Shown here piece after piece: positions 13,606 to 28,902 of a stretch of DNA of 64,000 nt. The notes beneath the pieces were generated by a model that saw only the letters and a program-made list of their open reading frames with translations, searched no databases and was not told where the DNA came from. A program made the position numbers and the translations under genes. Location of the stretch: positions 29,204,901 to 29,268,900 of the forward strand of contig NC_021674.1 of assembly GCF_000247815.1 (NCBI RefSeq), written 5' to 3'. The DNA is from Ficedula albicollis (Eukaryota; Chordata; Aves; Passeriformes; Muscicapidae). How positions within the stretch are numbered: the stretch's first letter is position 1; each line of letters opens with the position of its first letter.

Positions 13606-13705
13606 CAAATGAATACAGTTAATGTGTGAACTTAGGACTCCATCGGATGATAATACAAATGAATACAGTTAATGTGTGAACTTAGGACCCCATCGGATGA
13701 TAGTA
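13606..13705. repeat. Tandem duplication, 50 bp x 2
   Basis: Copies at 13606-13655 and 13656-13705 start CAAATGAATACAG. They differ at two bases (GGACTCC versus GGACCCC, and GATAATA versus GATAGTA). The copies are directly adjacent. Confidence 0.92.
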
Positions 13706-16198
13706 TCCTCTTTGCTGAGGATAAAGGAGTTTAGGAAGATACATTCTTAAGAAGTGCTGTTCCCATTTATTTAATGCTTAAGTTGAAAAAAACACCAAAT
13801 AAAAACATTCTGGGAAAAAAAATAATAAAAAAGAAAAAATAGATTCAAGAGCAGAAAACACAAAGAAGAAAAGACAGATTCCATTTTTCATTCAAGAAAA
13901 CCCAGTATTTTAAGTTTAAAACTCAGCAAGTCAGAGAGTCTTCACCTTTTTGCAGTATGCTTCCTCTCCCCTCTACAATGGATGCTTAACTACTGCTGCA
14001 TTTAAAGTATCTAAAATAAGATGTCTTAGTATCTCAGGTTTAATCTTTCTAAAATGAATTTTTTTAATGTTATCAGATTATTTTCTAAGCCTGTATGCAG
14101 GGTTTGGAAGAAAACTTTAGAAAATAGGAATTTATTTTCAGGTTTTTTTAATTCTTGCCTACTTAACTGTTAAGCTATTTTCATAACACAAAAGGTTTTC
14201 CATTTTAGAGAAGCTCCTTGCATTTTATTTCCCAAGGCTGCATGACCAAGAGCTATCATGCCAACAGACGTAGTTCATTGTGAGTATGTAGAGATCTCTT
14301 TGTGTTCACTTGGCTACAGAAGAGCCTCTGAAGCTGAAGCTAAAACGTTGTAAGGAGTTACTTTGGAGCCATTCCTTACTTTACAAATATTTCAAGATAA
14401 TATTTTTTCAATTTTTCCTTACAATATATTTCTGAAGATTTGATCAGTTAAAAGAAAGGAGTCAATGAACTGGATATTAACACACAACGTATTAATGTAT
14501 TGTCTTAGGCTATATTTATTTGGAAGGTCAATTCATTAGTCGTTGAAATGTTAATGTATAAATATTAAGCAAGGGGCTTCAAGGGTAATACTATAATTTC
14601 TGATTAATAACAGTGTTATTAATGTGCTTTAATTAACTAAAATGTGTGGTTCCTGTAGCTCGAAGGTCTGACTCTTCTAAGCAAATTATCGTCAGTAAAG
14701 TCTAAGGCAGTGCTGGATATAAATTTAATTAATTAAAATGCTACACTTAATGAGAAGAAGGTTATTCTACAGACTTCAGAGTGAGTGCACATATTAGCTT
14801 AAGCAACTGACAAACCTTTTCTTGTCTTACAATAATTTTTTAATATTTCCTGCAAAACAATCCTCCTTACTGTTATTTCAATGAAATGAAAATGCAAAGG
14901 TGAATCAGAAGTGAATCAGAAACACAAGTGTGGTTCTCTCCCTTCTTCTAGAGTGCCTCCAAAAATCCTTCTTTACAGTAGTAATACATGTGGTGAGCAG
15001 GAGGAGATAAAATTGTACTCCCATTCTTTATGAGATCACCTAGAGACTCTCTAATAGAGATAGGATTTGCAGGACAGAAGAACGTTAAGGGAAAACACAG
15101 AGCAACTCAACATTTACTAGCCTGATTATAGGCTTGATAGAAAGCTTGACATGTAGAAGGAGCTTGGCCCTGCAGTCCCTGACACCACCACAGTTCTGAA
15201 GTGGTATGATGCCATGATGAAGAGTAATGTCTTCAGATTAACTCGTGTGTTTAGCCAATGCTATGCATGAAGTGCTCAGCAGATACACCTCTAGCCAGTG
15301 ATACAGCTCCAGGAGACATCTAGTTTGTTCCAGGCCAGCTGAATTTTTATCATTCGTGCACGCTTTCTAATACAGGATGAGGTAATTGGACCAGTAAAAT
15401 GGCCAGAGAAAGAGGCACACAGTCCCTTTCTCAAACACAGATGGAAAAATCCCATCCTGGCTTTGGAATAAATCTGTGAATCAAAAAGAAAAGGAGCCCA
15501 GAAATGCTCACAGGCTATGAACCAATTTGACTTTTGGGAGCAGAGACTGTCAATGCATACAAATGCTACAACACGATCAAAACACTGACTACCTTCCTGT
15601 CTCTAGAAGCCCTGTGTATAGATTTAGGCTTAACCAGTTGCTTCAAAGCCTCTTGCTGATTTTAGCCAGACAGCATGACAAGTCAATAACAGAGAGCTGG
15701 GATCTGCTATAATGGATATTCAACCAGATGGCAAACAGAACCAGGTGGCCAGACCTTGAACTGGGCAGCAGAAACACGCCTTTAGTTCCTCAAATTTGTT
15801 GGATCTTGTACACAATCACATAGGACTGAGATTCCTATCCAAATGGCTTCCTCCTAGTAGCACTACATGTGTATTTTGAAGGAGACAAGGAGAAACTGTA
15901 ATCCCTGTGTTGTTTGATAAATGTACAAGTTTATGTAACTTGTAAACATATGGCATCTGCTTGATCTTCATGCACAGCTCAGTCCTGGCATCCATGAGCC
16001 CTGCTCTGAGGCACAGGAAACTAAACAGCAGTAAAAGATTGACAGAGTAATGCTCTGCCCTGCCTCCTTGCCCAAGTGATTGCAAAATTAGAGTTAATTC
16101 TTCTATTTCCCTTGATACCTTTGTTAGTGCCCTTCTATTTGCTGCCTATCAATAATTAAAGAGGTAAGGAAGAGAATTTCTATGATGAAGGTGAAAAC
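13706..16198. other. Unique non-coding DNA with an ATTA-rich block
   Basis: No gene is supported. An A-rich patch lies near 13790-13850. The segment at about 14475-14755 is unusually dense in ATTA/TAAT cores, including TTAATTAATTAA and AATTAACTAAAA, without being a simple repeat. It is a candidate regulatory non-coding element on composition alone. Confidence 0.45.
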
Positions 16199-16384
16199 CC
16201 TGAACAGGTTGTTCTGTGAGAAGTGGTAGATACCTCATCCCTGGAAATAATCAAGGCTGGATGGGGCTCTGAGCAACCTGATCTAGTTGACGATGTCCCA
16301 GCTCATTGCAGAGACTTTGGACTAGATAACCTTTAAAGCTCCCTTCCAACCCAAACCTGTGATTCTATGATTCTGTGATTCTAT
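16199..16384 (+). mobile_element. CR1 LINE, 3'-terminal fragment
   Basis: The block reads through the typical CR1 3' end: GAACAGGTTGTTCTGTGAGA, a CATCCCTGGA box, AAGGCTGGATGGGGCTCTGA, GCAACCTGATCTAGT, TCCCTTCCAACCCAAACC, then a tail of TGATTCTA octamers. The octamer microsatellite at the right-hand end is diagnostic of CR1 and fixes the plus orientation. It is 5'-truncated, as most CR1 copies are, and carries no reverse-transcriptase motif. It has clearly diverged from an active element. CR1 is the main avian LINE. Confidence 0.93.
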
Positions 16385-16681
16385 TTCTCAGATGTCCTTA
16401 AATCTGAGTATTACTTGGAAAATAGATGAACTTTAATATGACTGCCTTTACATGAAATATTAATCCACTTGATGATGCATTTCACATTAGAAAACAGGTT
16501 CCTAACACTCCTAGAGAGCAAATGGTCATATTTTGAAACTATATTTTGGTATCTACAAGTGCAAAATTTACACCTCTATGCATAATTTCTAGTTTCAGTG
16601 GAAAATAAGCTATATTTGTGAAAATCTTATTGATACTAAAGTCTCTTGAGAAACTTGATTTTTCTGGAGCAGCAAACATCA
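16385..16681. other. Unique non-coding DNA
   Basis: About 300 bases of AT-rich sequence lie between the CR1 tail and the pyrimidine tract. I see nothing recognisable in it. Confidence 0.6.
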
Positions 16682-16874
16682 TCCCTCTTTCTTTCTCGTT
16701 CTTTCTCATTCTTTCTCGTTCTTTCTTCCTTGTTCTTTCTCGTTCTTTCTTTCTCATTCTTTCCTTCTTTCCTTCTTTCTCGTTCTTTTTTTTTCATTCT
16801 TTCGTTCTTTCTTTCTTTCTCGACCACTTTTATTAACAGTGTTTTTTTTTCATTCTTTCGTTCTTTCTTTCTCG

Positions 16875-16962
<88 letters not shown>

Positions 16963-17112
16963 TTTCATTCTTTCATTCTTGCTCTTTCATTTTTTCTTTC
17001 TTTTTCTTTCTCTCTTGTTCTTTTGATCTTTCCTTCTTTTTCTTTCTTTCTTCTTCTCTTGTTTTTTCTTTCTTTCTTTCTTTTTTTCTTTCTTTCTTTC
17101 CCTCTTTCCTCC
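16682..17112. repeat. Pyrimidine tract, CTTT-type microsatellite
   Basis: About 430 bases are nearly all C and T on the plus strand, built from TTTC, TTCTTTCTCG and CATTCTTTCG variants. The tract is broken by one non-repeat island (about GACCACTTTTATTAACAGTG, 16822-16842) and by an 88-base poly-C block. Long polypurine/polypyrimidine tracts can form triplex (H-DNA) structures and are hard to sequence. The long open frames across it, rich in F, S, L and P on one strand and in K, E, R and G on the other, are products of the repeat and not genes. Confidence 0.93.
16875..16962. repeat. Poly-C homopolymer, 88 bases
   Basis: An uninterrupted run of C lies inside the CTTT-type tract, entered from CTTTCTCG and left into TTTCATTC. 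It may be a real C-rich variant of the tract or a base-calling artefact. No coding meaning should be given to the proline or glycine frames across it. Confidence 0.9.
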
Positions 17113-20100
17113 ACTACACAATTAGCTACCTTTAATGCCAGTAGTTGACAAGGAACACAACCTTGGAATCAGATGGCCTGCTTACTCTGCTGCTGCTTTC
17201 TTCCTAGTCAGTGTAATTTTTCCCAGATGTCTTTTTAAGAACTCCTTTGAGTGTGCCTGCTCTTGTGTTCAAGCTGCAAGAGTTTTTTGAGAAAGAGAAA
17301 AGGCTGGGATAAGCTGTGCATAGGGAGAGATTTAAGAAAAAGAAGAACAATTAAAAAATATATGCTTAATTTCCTGTTTTTTATAGCACTATGCAGGGTT
17401 AAGAGGAGGGCTAAAATTCACGTGCTCTTTCCTGTGGTCATTTCCTCTTGCTATCTCAGAGTTCCCCAAAGAAAACATACTCTCATATAATGGACAGCTG
17501 GATAGAAACTAATCATTTTTGTGTGTATAAATTCATCAGTGAGGAACAGCAAGACAGGTGGTGATAAAGCATGTATACAAGAGAGGATGTTTATGGAGGC
17601 AGTATGCTCAGATTACTTAACCTTGTAAGACAAAATTCAGATTGAAAAAAGGTGGTAGGCAGGCGCAAATGTGTCCATGTATTACAGCATTCTCTCAATC
17701 CAAGCTGAGAACTGCAATAAATTAAGAACATATCTTCCAAAAACCTTCATCAGACACTGAGCCGCATTTTTAAAGTGATTGATAAACAATTACAAAGCTG
17801 CTGTCACACCTCTAGCATCATATTTCAATATGTGTGCCTAGAGTACTGTTTAAATCATTGATTCATGTCAGGAAAAATAAATGCCTTGATTCTCATATGG
17901 CACTGATTTTCCCTCCTTTGCTTCATTTCTACCTAGAGTATTCTCCCTCAGCTGTTTGAACACTGGCTAACAAGCCAAGGAAGTTTCTCACTTAAAATCT
18001 AGAAAGGAATGGCTGGAAATCTCTGGGCATGTGTTCTGGGGGGACAACTTAATTGCTAATTCACAGGTGCCAAATGCCCCAAGGAAACCCTGGCCACTGA
18101 AGTAAGTTTAAAACCAGCCTCCTAATGAAAATATAGACAACTTCTTCCAGAGAAACATGACATTTTGGGACTAATATTTAGTGCTCAACAGCAGCTGGCA
18201 AATTGTTCTCGTCTAATTTGGCTGGCTGCTTTGCATTGGAAATCAATAGCAAATGGGAGATATTTCATTCCATTTATTAGGTGCATTACACGAAAAAAAG
18301 CCACCATCATTGAAGTCATAAAACCCCCATTTGAATGTGGATGCTATCTCAAGAGCTAAGTTACAGGCCAAACACTACATGTCTGTAATTCACCTGTAGC
18401 TGCTACAATAGGTGAAGTAGTATATTTAGTCATCTAGACTGTGGCTGCTGCTGTAGTTCCAGAAACTACTAGGGAACTAATGGCATTAGTTTGTTAACAT
18501 GTTGTTAGATTAAAGAACATCATAGCATGACTAGCATACAAATGATGCAGCAAGTTGGTGCCCTTGATGCAGCACCAACAAAAAGACCGCACCAAAAAAA
18601 TGCTGAGCCTGAGCTGTCAAAAGTTCTAGGGAAATGCATTACAGAAAAGAATATATGGAACCCTAATATTTTTACAACAAATTAACCCTGGGCTCAGAAA
18701 AGCTTGTGTTTGAATTGGGTAAAAAGAGAGTGTTTGAGGCTGACTGATGGGGGTTTTTCTTTCTAGTTAGAAAGAACCCCAACTTATTAGAGCTGCTTGA
18801 TAGAAGGAAATTGATCTTATCAAAGTCCTATGAACTACCTTAAGTTCAGAAGACCACTGTTTTCATGGTGGCCTTACCACAGAATTTTTGCAACCACAGT
18901 ACTCCAGAATATTGTGAATGGAAAAGAATAGGTTTCACAACCAACTTCTGCTTAAATGGAGAAAGAAATTTTTTCTTCCACTTAGGAAGAAGAAAATCAT
19001 AGGGGGAAATTAAACTGTCCAAAGCTTATGTATCAAATACTTCATCAAGTTAAATCCCACTCTAAGCAGGAGGCTTGGAATCAAGGCTGAAGTTCTTCTT
19101 AATCTCCGACTATTTCACTGATTCCTAGGTACTTTGTGCCAAAATAGTCAGGATTTAAGGTCTGTGCTCACCCTTAATGCCACAATTGTCTTGGATATTA
19201 GACGGGGAAGGCAATGTCTGATTTATCGTGATCTTAATGCACTCACTATGAATTCAGTCAATGAGATTAAAGCCCGCCCTGCTTAGCCCTTATACCTGTC
19301 CTTCTTTTCTTTATGAAACTGTTTTCCTGCAAAAAGATCAAACTTACAAAGGTCTCAAACTTATTCAAACTTAGAATAAAAGCAACTCATCTAGGTTATT
19401 AGGGACATCAGACCCATCTATTTCAGAGAGCTCTGAGAAGTAGTCCTTCAGGTCTTAGGAAAATGACAACTGTAAAAGGCCACTGGGGTGACCAAAGATC
19501 AGAATGGACAGCAAGAAAATGAGCTGGCATACTGAAAACTGTCAGTTAACTCAAGATTCAAGCTGCACTAATGTGGCACAAAGATTTCATCAGTTGGAAT
19601 ACCCTTATCCTGAGCTCTGTTTGCATTTCAATATAAAGTAGATGCAGACTGCTTGTTTTTCGGTGAGTTTGTATAATAGGTCGTTTGTCTGTTTCCTTTC
19701 TCTTGTAGCCTCATATTTTTTCAAAGATAAATGCATTAAAACTTTCCTGAAAAAAGAAAAAGAGACATGGGAATAGATCAAAGGCTTGAATGAAGCAGGC
19801 TGTCTTTTTTTCATTTTCAATTGCCATAAAACATACTGGATGTTAAGTTGCCAGTTTTATTTATGTCCTGACCCATTATTTAAAATATAGGATTAAGACC
19901 AGCATTGGGAAAAATAATATGTGGGTGTGCATTCAGTAAGTATAAGTAACCAAACAAAAATGGCTACATAAGCCATATGCTGCAGTAAAGTCCCACAGCT
20001 CAGAGAAGTCTCCTATGCATGCCATCAGCTGTTCATTCTGTTCTCTTCCAGTCTAGACAAAAATCAGTGAAAAAGTAGCTTCAAAGGAACCCCAATCCTT

Positions 20101-21287
20101 TCACGTGTTTTGATCACTATTGGTGTTCTGAGTCTTAACTCTGTTGTCAAAACTCATGGATCACAGCCCTTCAACTGACAAATAAGGCAACCTCTGAGAC
20201 ACTGGATCATATTTTTACCTGTACATTTACATTCTTCACAGTGTTTCTTTTTGGAGCTCTCTTCTGAGTCTGAGCACATCTCCAGAGTATAGCTTGTATG
20301 CCTGAGCAGAGCCTTTGTGCACTTTTTGCATATTTTGTTTAACACAATTAAAATGAATTTTCAAAATCAGTTTGAAATTAATTTTTTCAGCATAATAAAC
20401 CATAAAATGGTCCTGTTCTGTTGGCTGAAAGGACACAAAACTAAAGAATGATGGGAATCTAAACTGGAAAACACACAGACTTGCAAGTGCTCCCTTTTTA
20501 AGTGTAAGGAAAGGAAAATCATCTGGAAAGGTTGAAACTGATGAGAAAGGATGTCATCAAACTCAGTGAAGAGTCCCTAGATTAATTATCTTTTTACTAT
20601 TTGTGTGTCACTAATGCACCTAGAATGGTACTGTGTCTCTATTTTTATCAGACAATCTAATAAATTATTCAGAGATGGGATGAATCCAGAGAAGTCTGCT
20701 TTTAAAAAAAAAGGTAGAAAAGATGTAAATGGAAGTGGAAGAGGTAGCAGAAGGGGTTAGACTTCATGGAACAACTCACGAACTTCCAAAAGACCCAGTC
20801 ACAGAAGTTCTGAAACTGCAGCAGAAGTTGTATTCATTTGTAGTTCATGTTGGTGAAGCTTGGCTGTGCATTTGAGAAACTGATGGATTTGCACTGAAAG
20901 TTGACACTGAAGCCTTCACTATACCAATATATCAAATACTACTGACAAAATTTTGCTTGTGTTCTGGAGTAGTAGTAGGAGAAGTCTTGATTCCATCTTC
21001 TAAGCCTCTGGAAATATGTTGATTTTACTCTAGTGTTAATATCCATACTGCTATCATGATAATAAATTAAGTAGCCCAGACAGAAATCAGCAGCACACTC
21101 AATAACAGGTGAAAAAGACAGTGGTTTATTACTGAGATGATTCACAAAGCATATTCACATTTAGGTTGTAAGAGTTTTGAGATGCACACCAGCTGTTCCT
21201 GCACGCCTTTTCCACACTTGAGAAACTGCTATCATAATAATAGTTTTAAGAATAATGGATGATTAAAGAGGTTAAGCTCAACCTTTC
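17113..21287. other. Unique AT-rich non-coding DNA
   Basis: No gene, RNA gene or transposon is recognised over about 4.2 kb. Open frames are short and scattered over both strands without similarity to any family I know. Confidence 0.55.
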
Positions 21288-21405
21288 AACAGTGTCCATC
21301 AAAGTCATAAAGCCCTAATGAAAAAGCAGCTTACAGGCTTCTTCACCAACAGTGTCCATCAAAGTCATAAAGCCCTAAAGAAAAAGCAGCTTACAGGCCT
21401 CTTCA
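21288..21405. repeat. Tandem duplication, 60 bp x 2
   Basis: Copies at 21288-21347 and 21348-21405 start CAACAGTGTCCATCAAAG and end in CTTCA. They differ at two places (CCCTAATG versus CCCTAAAG, and CAGGCTT versus CAGGCCT). Confidence 0.93.
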
Positions 21406-24400
21406 TGCCTCAAAGATTTCAGGTTGATGCTCAGTGATTCTCAGAATAATAATCCCACCTGTCAACATATTTGTTTCACTTGTTTTAGATCTCTGACAAG
21501 GCATCTTGTCTGAAACACCATTCTTAGAATGTTCTGAAAATTCAGCCAAGAAAGTAATTTTCATTTTTCAACTCCCTTTGTCCCTTTCATGATTCCAGAT
21601 CCTGAGGCTGCTAAAAAATTGCAGGATTCAGTTGGGTAAGGGCAAAGTACCATAATATCCTCCAGAGTGAAGAATTACTAGTCTTACAATATGAAGCAAG
21701 AGTCTCTATTGGTTGTTGTGTGAGTCTTGTAGAAACATCTCTTCCCCAATAGGTCTTGATAGTTTTAGAATTATAACCTAAATTCAACTGACATTTCCTA
21801 GGCAACTGTACTTTGTCAGTCCTGGAACACAAACAAAAAACCCAAAGCCACAAACAAACAAACAAACAAAGAGCCAACCAAACAAACAAAAAAGAAAATA
21901 AAAAAAGAAATTTTGCATTGAGGTAATTAAACTAATTTTTCTATTTTCTTTTTTATTTTGTTTTCAAGAGAGTAACAAGCAGAAAACCATGGAAACTTCC
22001 AATTTTTGAGATAATAGCTGCTTGGAATTATGCCAGCCCTGATCAAATGGTCTGCCTCCTATTTAAATACAGTCTCCTATCTCAGGAACAATATGTTCCT
22101 TTTATTTTAAAATTTTATTATTTGCCTGTAGCATGTGGCTTTAAAAAATCAAATCAGCTTACTTTATGCCAAATCCAAAGAATGAATTACTTTCAGTAAT
22201 ACACTCATGCATCCACACTTTAAAAAAAAATGTTGCTCCCATGACTTTTAAAGCTCTAGAGCATTTATTTTGTTCATTAAGAAGGAGTCAGACCTATAAA
22301 GGCACTCAGCATATATTGTTAAAGAAATAAAAAGAAAGTGTTGCTAAATTATTCATCTGTAAATGAAATTATTAAATAGACTGATGGTTAAATGACATAC
22401 AGATTTTACAAGTCAAAGTAAAATTAAGTGGAAACACCTACCCAGTCCATATCCACACTGTCCCTTGCAGTATAGACAGACTGAGATTCATATCCATACC
22501 TGTCAATATTCTAAGGTCTACAATTCAAACACTACACAAAGGCATTAGGTACAACAGAAAAGAGCTGATGGGAAATTCACAATATTGGCAAATTCTTGTA
22601 CAGAACATGAGCAACCATCTGAGTAGAGGCAATTAGCAAAATTGGGAAGGGGTCAGAAATGCAGATTCTGTGATCTTGCATGCATAGACTGCTCTAGCTA
22701 ATACTGAAATCAGAAATCAATTTCTTTGAATGTCAATTTCCCCTCTCAGATTAACTCGGGAGTAGGGGAAATACAAAATGTAACAGAATCAGCATAGTGT
22801 CCCTCCAACCAGTTGTGCCAATGTGTAAGTTAGGATCAGCCTAGCTCAGGCTGTGCTCAGACTGAGTATGGTAATTTTCAGCAATCAGTACCTGTGGCAC
22901 AGATACTTGGATATCAGGGAGCAATGTGCCAAAGGACAGCCTCTGGATAAGTCTCCAAGCACAGTCAATCATGGCTGTATCCAGAACAACTTTCTCAGTT
23001 TCACTGGGTGCTTTTGCACAAGCTTCCAGCCTGTGATCTGTTCTGCTTTTTCCAAACAGCTGGTTCAGAAGGTAAAGGATTATTACAGTAGATGGCTAAA
23101 AAGCATTGTAATTTTTTTTAACTGTACTAAAATGAGAAGAGATCAAAAGCATCCATAGCGCAAAGATAATTCCTTTAGCAACTTAATCCTGCAGTTTATT
23201 TCAATCTTCTCCACTTATTATCCTAAAAATAAACCCTGCATTTTCTCAGAAAATTTTATTCTTGGCATTGCTATTCACTTTCCACTTGATCTAACCTCAG
23301 CTCTAACTTTGACTAGGGTCAAATATAATACTTAGTGCTTAGAAAGTGATTTTGGTTTGAAGTCTCAATCTGCTTTGCAAATATCAACAAATTCAATCCA
23401 TATTATATCCAAATTCAAGTATTATTTGAGAACTTAAGATAGTTATTGTCAGAAGTTGGAAATGAAAATTGATGAAATCACTTCTGGGACAATCAATCTC
23501 TTAAACAAAAGAAAACCTAGTTTTGAGGGAGTTTTTCGATTGGGTTGCTGGTTGGGTTTTTTAAGGGTATAAGACACATTGTGCTATGCAGGAACAAAAC
23601 TGACCTAAATCACTTCTTGTGCTGTTCTTGTAACTGAAGTAAGACTAAATACAAGTGCTAATCAGAAATTGTTTAATATTATTTCACTGGCCAAATTCTG
23701 TCTTGTCTGTTCTAGAATGTTTTGATTTTGACTTCATTCTTCCTATAAAAAGAATTTTGTAGTGATTTGATGAAAAGAATAGGTATTTCATATTGATTTT
23801 CTCACTTGGTTCTCAGCTGTCTCTTTTTATTTTTAGAGAAAAGTGAACATATTTAGAATAGATGTTACCTCAAAAATCTGAATTATTAAGATTTAGTAGT
23901 TAAATGACCTTCTGATATTTCAGTATTAATTTGCTTGGGAATATTTTCTTCACTTCAAAACTCATCATTTATGCAAAGCGGGGAAATGTCATGGCCGAAT
24001 GCGGATGTCCTTTAAAATACAAATTCTACTCTAGTGAAGAACATGTACTCATTCAACTTTAAGAGTCTTGTAGTCAGGTCCTATAACAAGCTTGTATGTG
24101 CCTTGTCTATTTTGATTCTAAACACTTTTACATGCTGTGTCCATTTCCGAACAATCTTAGTAGATTTGATGGCATCCCTAACACAAAAGGAATAGAGACA
24201 GGATGGAAAGTGGTGGATGACAAAAACGAAAGTGTACATTTTTTATATTCCAAGTTACTGAAACAATGACTTGTCTGCTCCAGACCTAGTAAGGATTTCC
24301 CAGTGGCATGTACAGGATGGTATGTGATCCAATATGAAGAGCTACTACACAATGTAGTTCATGTACAAGTATGATGTTTCCATTGGCATATACTGAAATT

Positions 24401-27367
24401 CTCTTAGCTGCTATAAAGAAAAGGTTTCTTTCTACATATTTTTAAACTTTCAGTTGAGTTGCTTTCAAAATGTGGATATAAACTTCTATTAATATTAATT
24501 CTATTATAGAAATATTTCTATAGTTTTTGGATGACAGTGCTTGGTCTTATAGAGATTTGTGAAATGCAAATGATTTTAGTAAAGTTAAAGTATATGCAAT
24601 GAACAAAACTACTACAGGTCTAACCCTAGTTTAGAGGTGACAAAAAATATTGAAATGGGGTCCCATCCGGCAAAAGTTTTCAGTCTCAAAATTTTTCCTA
24701 CCTTAAGTGGGAGTTGTGTTGCTTCATTCTTTTAGAATTTCTACAAAACTGAAATTTTGATTACTGTGCCAAAATATCAATTGTTAAAAAGGAGGGAGTT
24801 TACTTCAATTTTATATTGGAATATAATGGGTTAGTTGGTACAGAAACAGCATAGCACGTTTACTCAGTCAAAAATAAGTGAAGGAACATCAGGGCACACT
24901 TAAAAAAGAAAATAGCTTGAGAATGTGACAAGAAAATATGAAAATAAACAGGCATGTCAGCCAGTTGAGACATTTCTAGAAGCAAGTGGGTCAGACATCA
25001 GCAAAACATATGGTATCAGTCTTAAGTGTGAGGTATTTATAATCAAGGGATGAGCTCCACAGTAGCTCCCATGTTCACCAGGGATCACAGTGTGACTGGA
25101 ACTGACACACTGAATTTTAACAGTTGAATGATGCAGAGTGCATCAAAATACAGCAGGTACAGATATGTGTGGGAAGACCGAAGGCAAACCATAATGGTGT
25201 GATTTTTTTACAAAGTGCTAAATACCCACAAATGTCCTGAGACTTGATGGTGTTTAAGTACTTGGATCTGATAATGAAGACATAGAAGAATTTACAGGCA
25301 TAGGAGTGGATGCCACTTCTTTAAAAATATCCCTAATATTTCTGCTGACATATTTAGAATAGAAAAAATATGCGTGGGGTCCTCCCTTGCATGTACCTAA
25401 AAGGATTTGCCCATAAAAGAATGTCAGAAATTTTCTGCCCAACTTCACCTTTTCTACAGTCATCCTTCACAGAGTTAATTTCCTTTTACATTCACGGCTT
25501 TAGAATCAGAATAGCTTTTCCTCATTTAAATTTTTATCCAGTTTGAAATCATTGAAAAGCTAATTTTTAAAGGTCATCGTTTATCAGATTAGCATCATGT
25601 GCATACAGTCAGACATGAGGTATCCATAGAGGTAGCAATGCTTAGGAAAGGTGAAGGCTTCTATTTTATTCTTGACCCTGACATGTCATTAATCCCAGCT
25701 AGAGACCAAATAATGCTCAGATAGGGAGGAGCAGAAGCCACAAAAGTGCACGGTCTTGACAGAATTTATGGCCCAATGCAAGACTCATTTTAGTGCTGAA
25801 ACACTGTTTTTCTCAAATAAAGCAAAGTCTGAAAAAAAGTAAGGAGGCATGCAAGGAAAATAAGCAATGTTTGCAGGTAGAAGACCACAAAGGGAAGATT
25901 TGTATTCAGGAAGTAAAAAGGAATAGAACAATTACTAAACAATAAATAAGAAAACAAGAGTGACTATTTTCTTTTTGTGTTATCCTGTGATACAGAACTA
26001 GGCGGATCCACTGAGCTCATCCTCTACAGGACGATTGGTAGCTAATACGCCAATTTAGTATTTATACTGTCCAAACAATTTCCTGTCCAAGTGTTCAGTG
26101 CAGCTCATAATGCCCTTTGGTAATTTGCAGGTTTTGTTCAGATATTGGGGCAGCTACAGAGATATCTGAGGGTCTCTTTTGGGTGACCTCACTTTGAGAG
26201 TAACAAAGGATGGAACAACCCCACAGGTATGCCCAAGGTCACTGGGAGCAATCCCTAACACAGGCTGCAAGGAGAGGTGCTCCCCCTCCAAGTGTTTAAT
26301 GCTTTGGATGGTGAAGATAATCTGCCATTTTCTACTTGTCTCCAGAGCTCTTGTGTACTCCCAAAACTCTGTTTCTTGGTCTGTTGACATTATTAATAGT
26401 ATTTCCGTATAATTAACAGAGGAAGATTACCTAAAGGGTAAAAAACAGCTTTTCCACTCAAGATAATCTTTAAGACTTTGCTTTTTTTCTCTATGGGATC
26501 TTAATATTAGCTTTCTCAGAGGCAATCTTAAGCTGAATGCTTTGAGAGATATCCAGATAACTTCAGACTCCAAAAGAAAAATTCCTTGATATCAACACAG
26601 CACAAATAAAAAGTCTGGGGAAGAGGTGAAGCCCCATTAGAAGAGTTTGATTTTAATAAGAGGATGATGAAGTTAATTAAAACTCAGTGTCCATGGGAAA
26701 AAATATGAAGAAAGAGCTTTGGGGTTTTTCCTTTAGCTTTGCTCCAGCTGTTCCTACCTCCAAGCCAAATAAATGAGCCAAAATTATACAAGTTGGCAGC
26801 TTTTTTATAGCAAGGGGATCATCTGTTAAATGGTTAGGTTGGTTTTGTTTTGCCATAATAAGATGGGGAGTATGGTTTCTAAGTTTTCAGCAGGAACTGA
26901 GCCAAAAGCTCTCACTGCTTTTTTAGCCTCTCTTCATTTTGCTGCCCATAAATTATACAGTGAAATCCCTCTCCCTCTGAGCTGCTCTTATGTCTGGACT
27001 TAGTCATCAGTTTCTTCTTTGCCTGTACAAACCTTAACCTTTCCAAGCACCTTGTGAGTCCTGTGCTTTCATTAATAAGATGATTAGGTTTTAAAAAACC
27101 CACCTGTTTGTGTCCTAGAAAATAGGCATTTGTGCATGCAAATTAGCTAATAATTGGCCAGGTTTTAAATAGATGCTAAGACCCAAAATTTAATGGGAAC
27201 ATAATAAATCTTTTATTATTTCATATATTATTAAATCTTTTCAGATCACCCACTTTTCAAAGATTCAGACTAGGTGCCTTAAAACACAGGTATGATCTGT
27301 ATTTTAGACTAATCAGACTAGTGAGCTTGCACTTAGGCCCAAACTCTCCCAGGCACCCTCAGTGACT
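21406..27367. other. Unique AT-rich non-coding DNA
   Basis: No gene or recognised transposon is seen over about 6 kb. A CAAA-type A-rich simple repeat lies at about 21828-21912. The stretch at about 27120-27250 is repeat-free and AT-rich, with an octamer-like ATGCAAATTAGC motif and several TAAT cores. The rest has no feature I can name. Confidence 0.5.
21828..21912. repeat. CAAA-type A-rich simple repeat
   Basis: Five CAAA units at 21851-21870 lie within a longer A-rich stretch of CAAA and AAAT variants. It is read directly from the sequence. Confidence 0.85.

Positions 27368-28902
<1,535 letters not shown>

Noticed and set aside
16618..17135. Overlapping frames of 70-126 codons rich in F/S/L/P or K/E/R/G
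   Set aside because: They are translations of a pyrimidine microsatellite on both strands. Simultaneous opposite-strand frames are expected from the composition.
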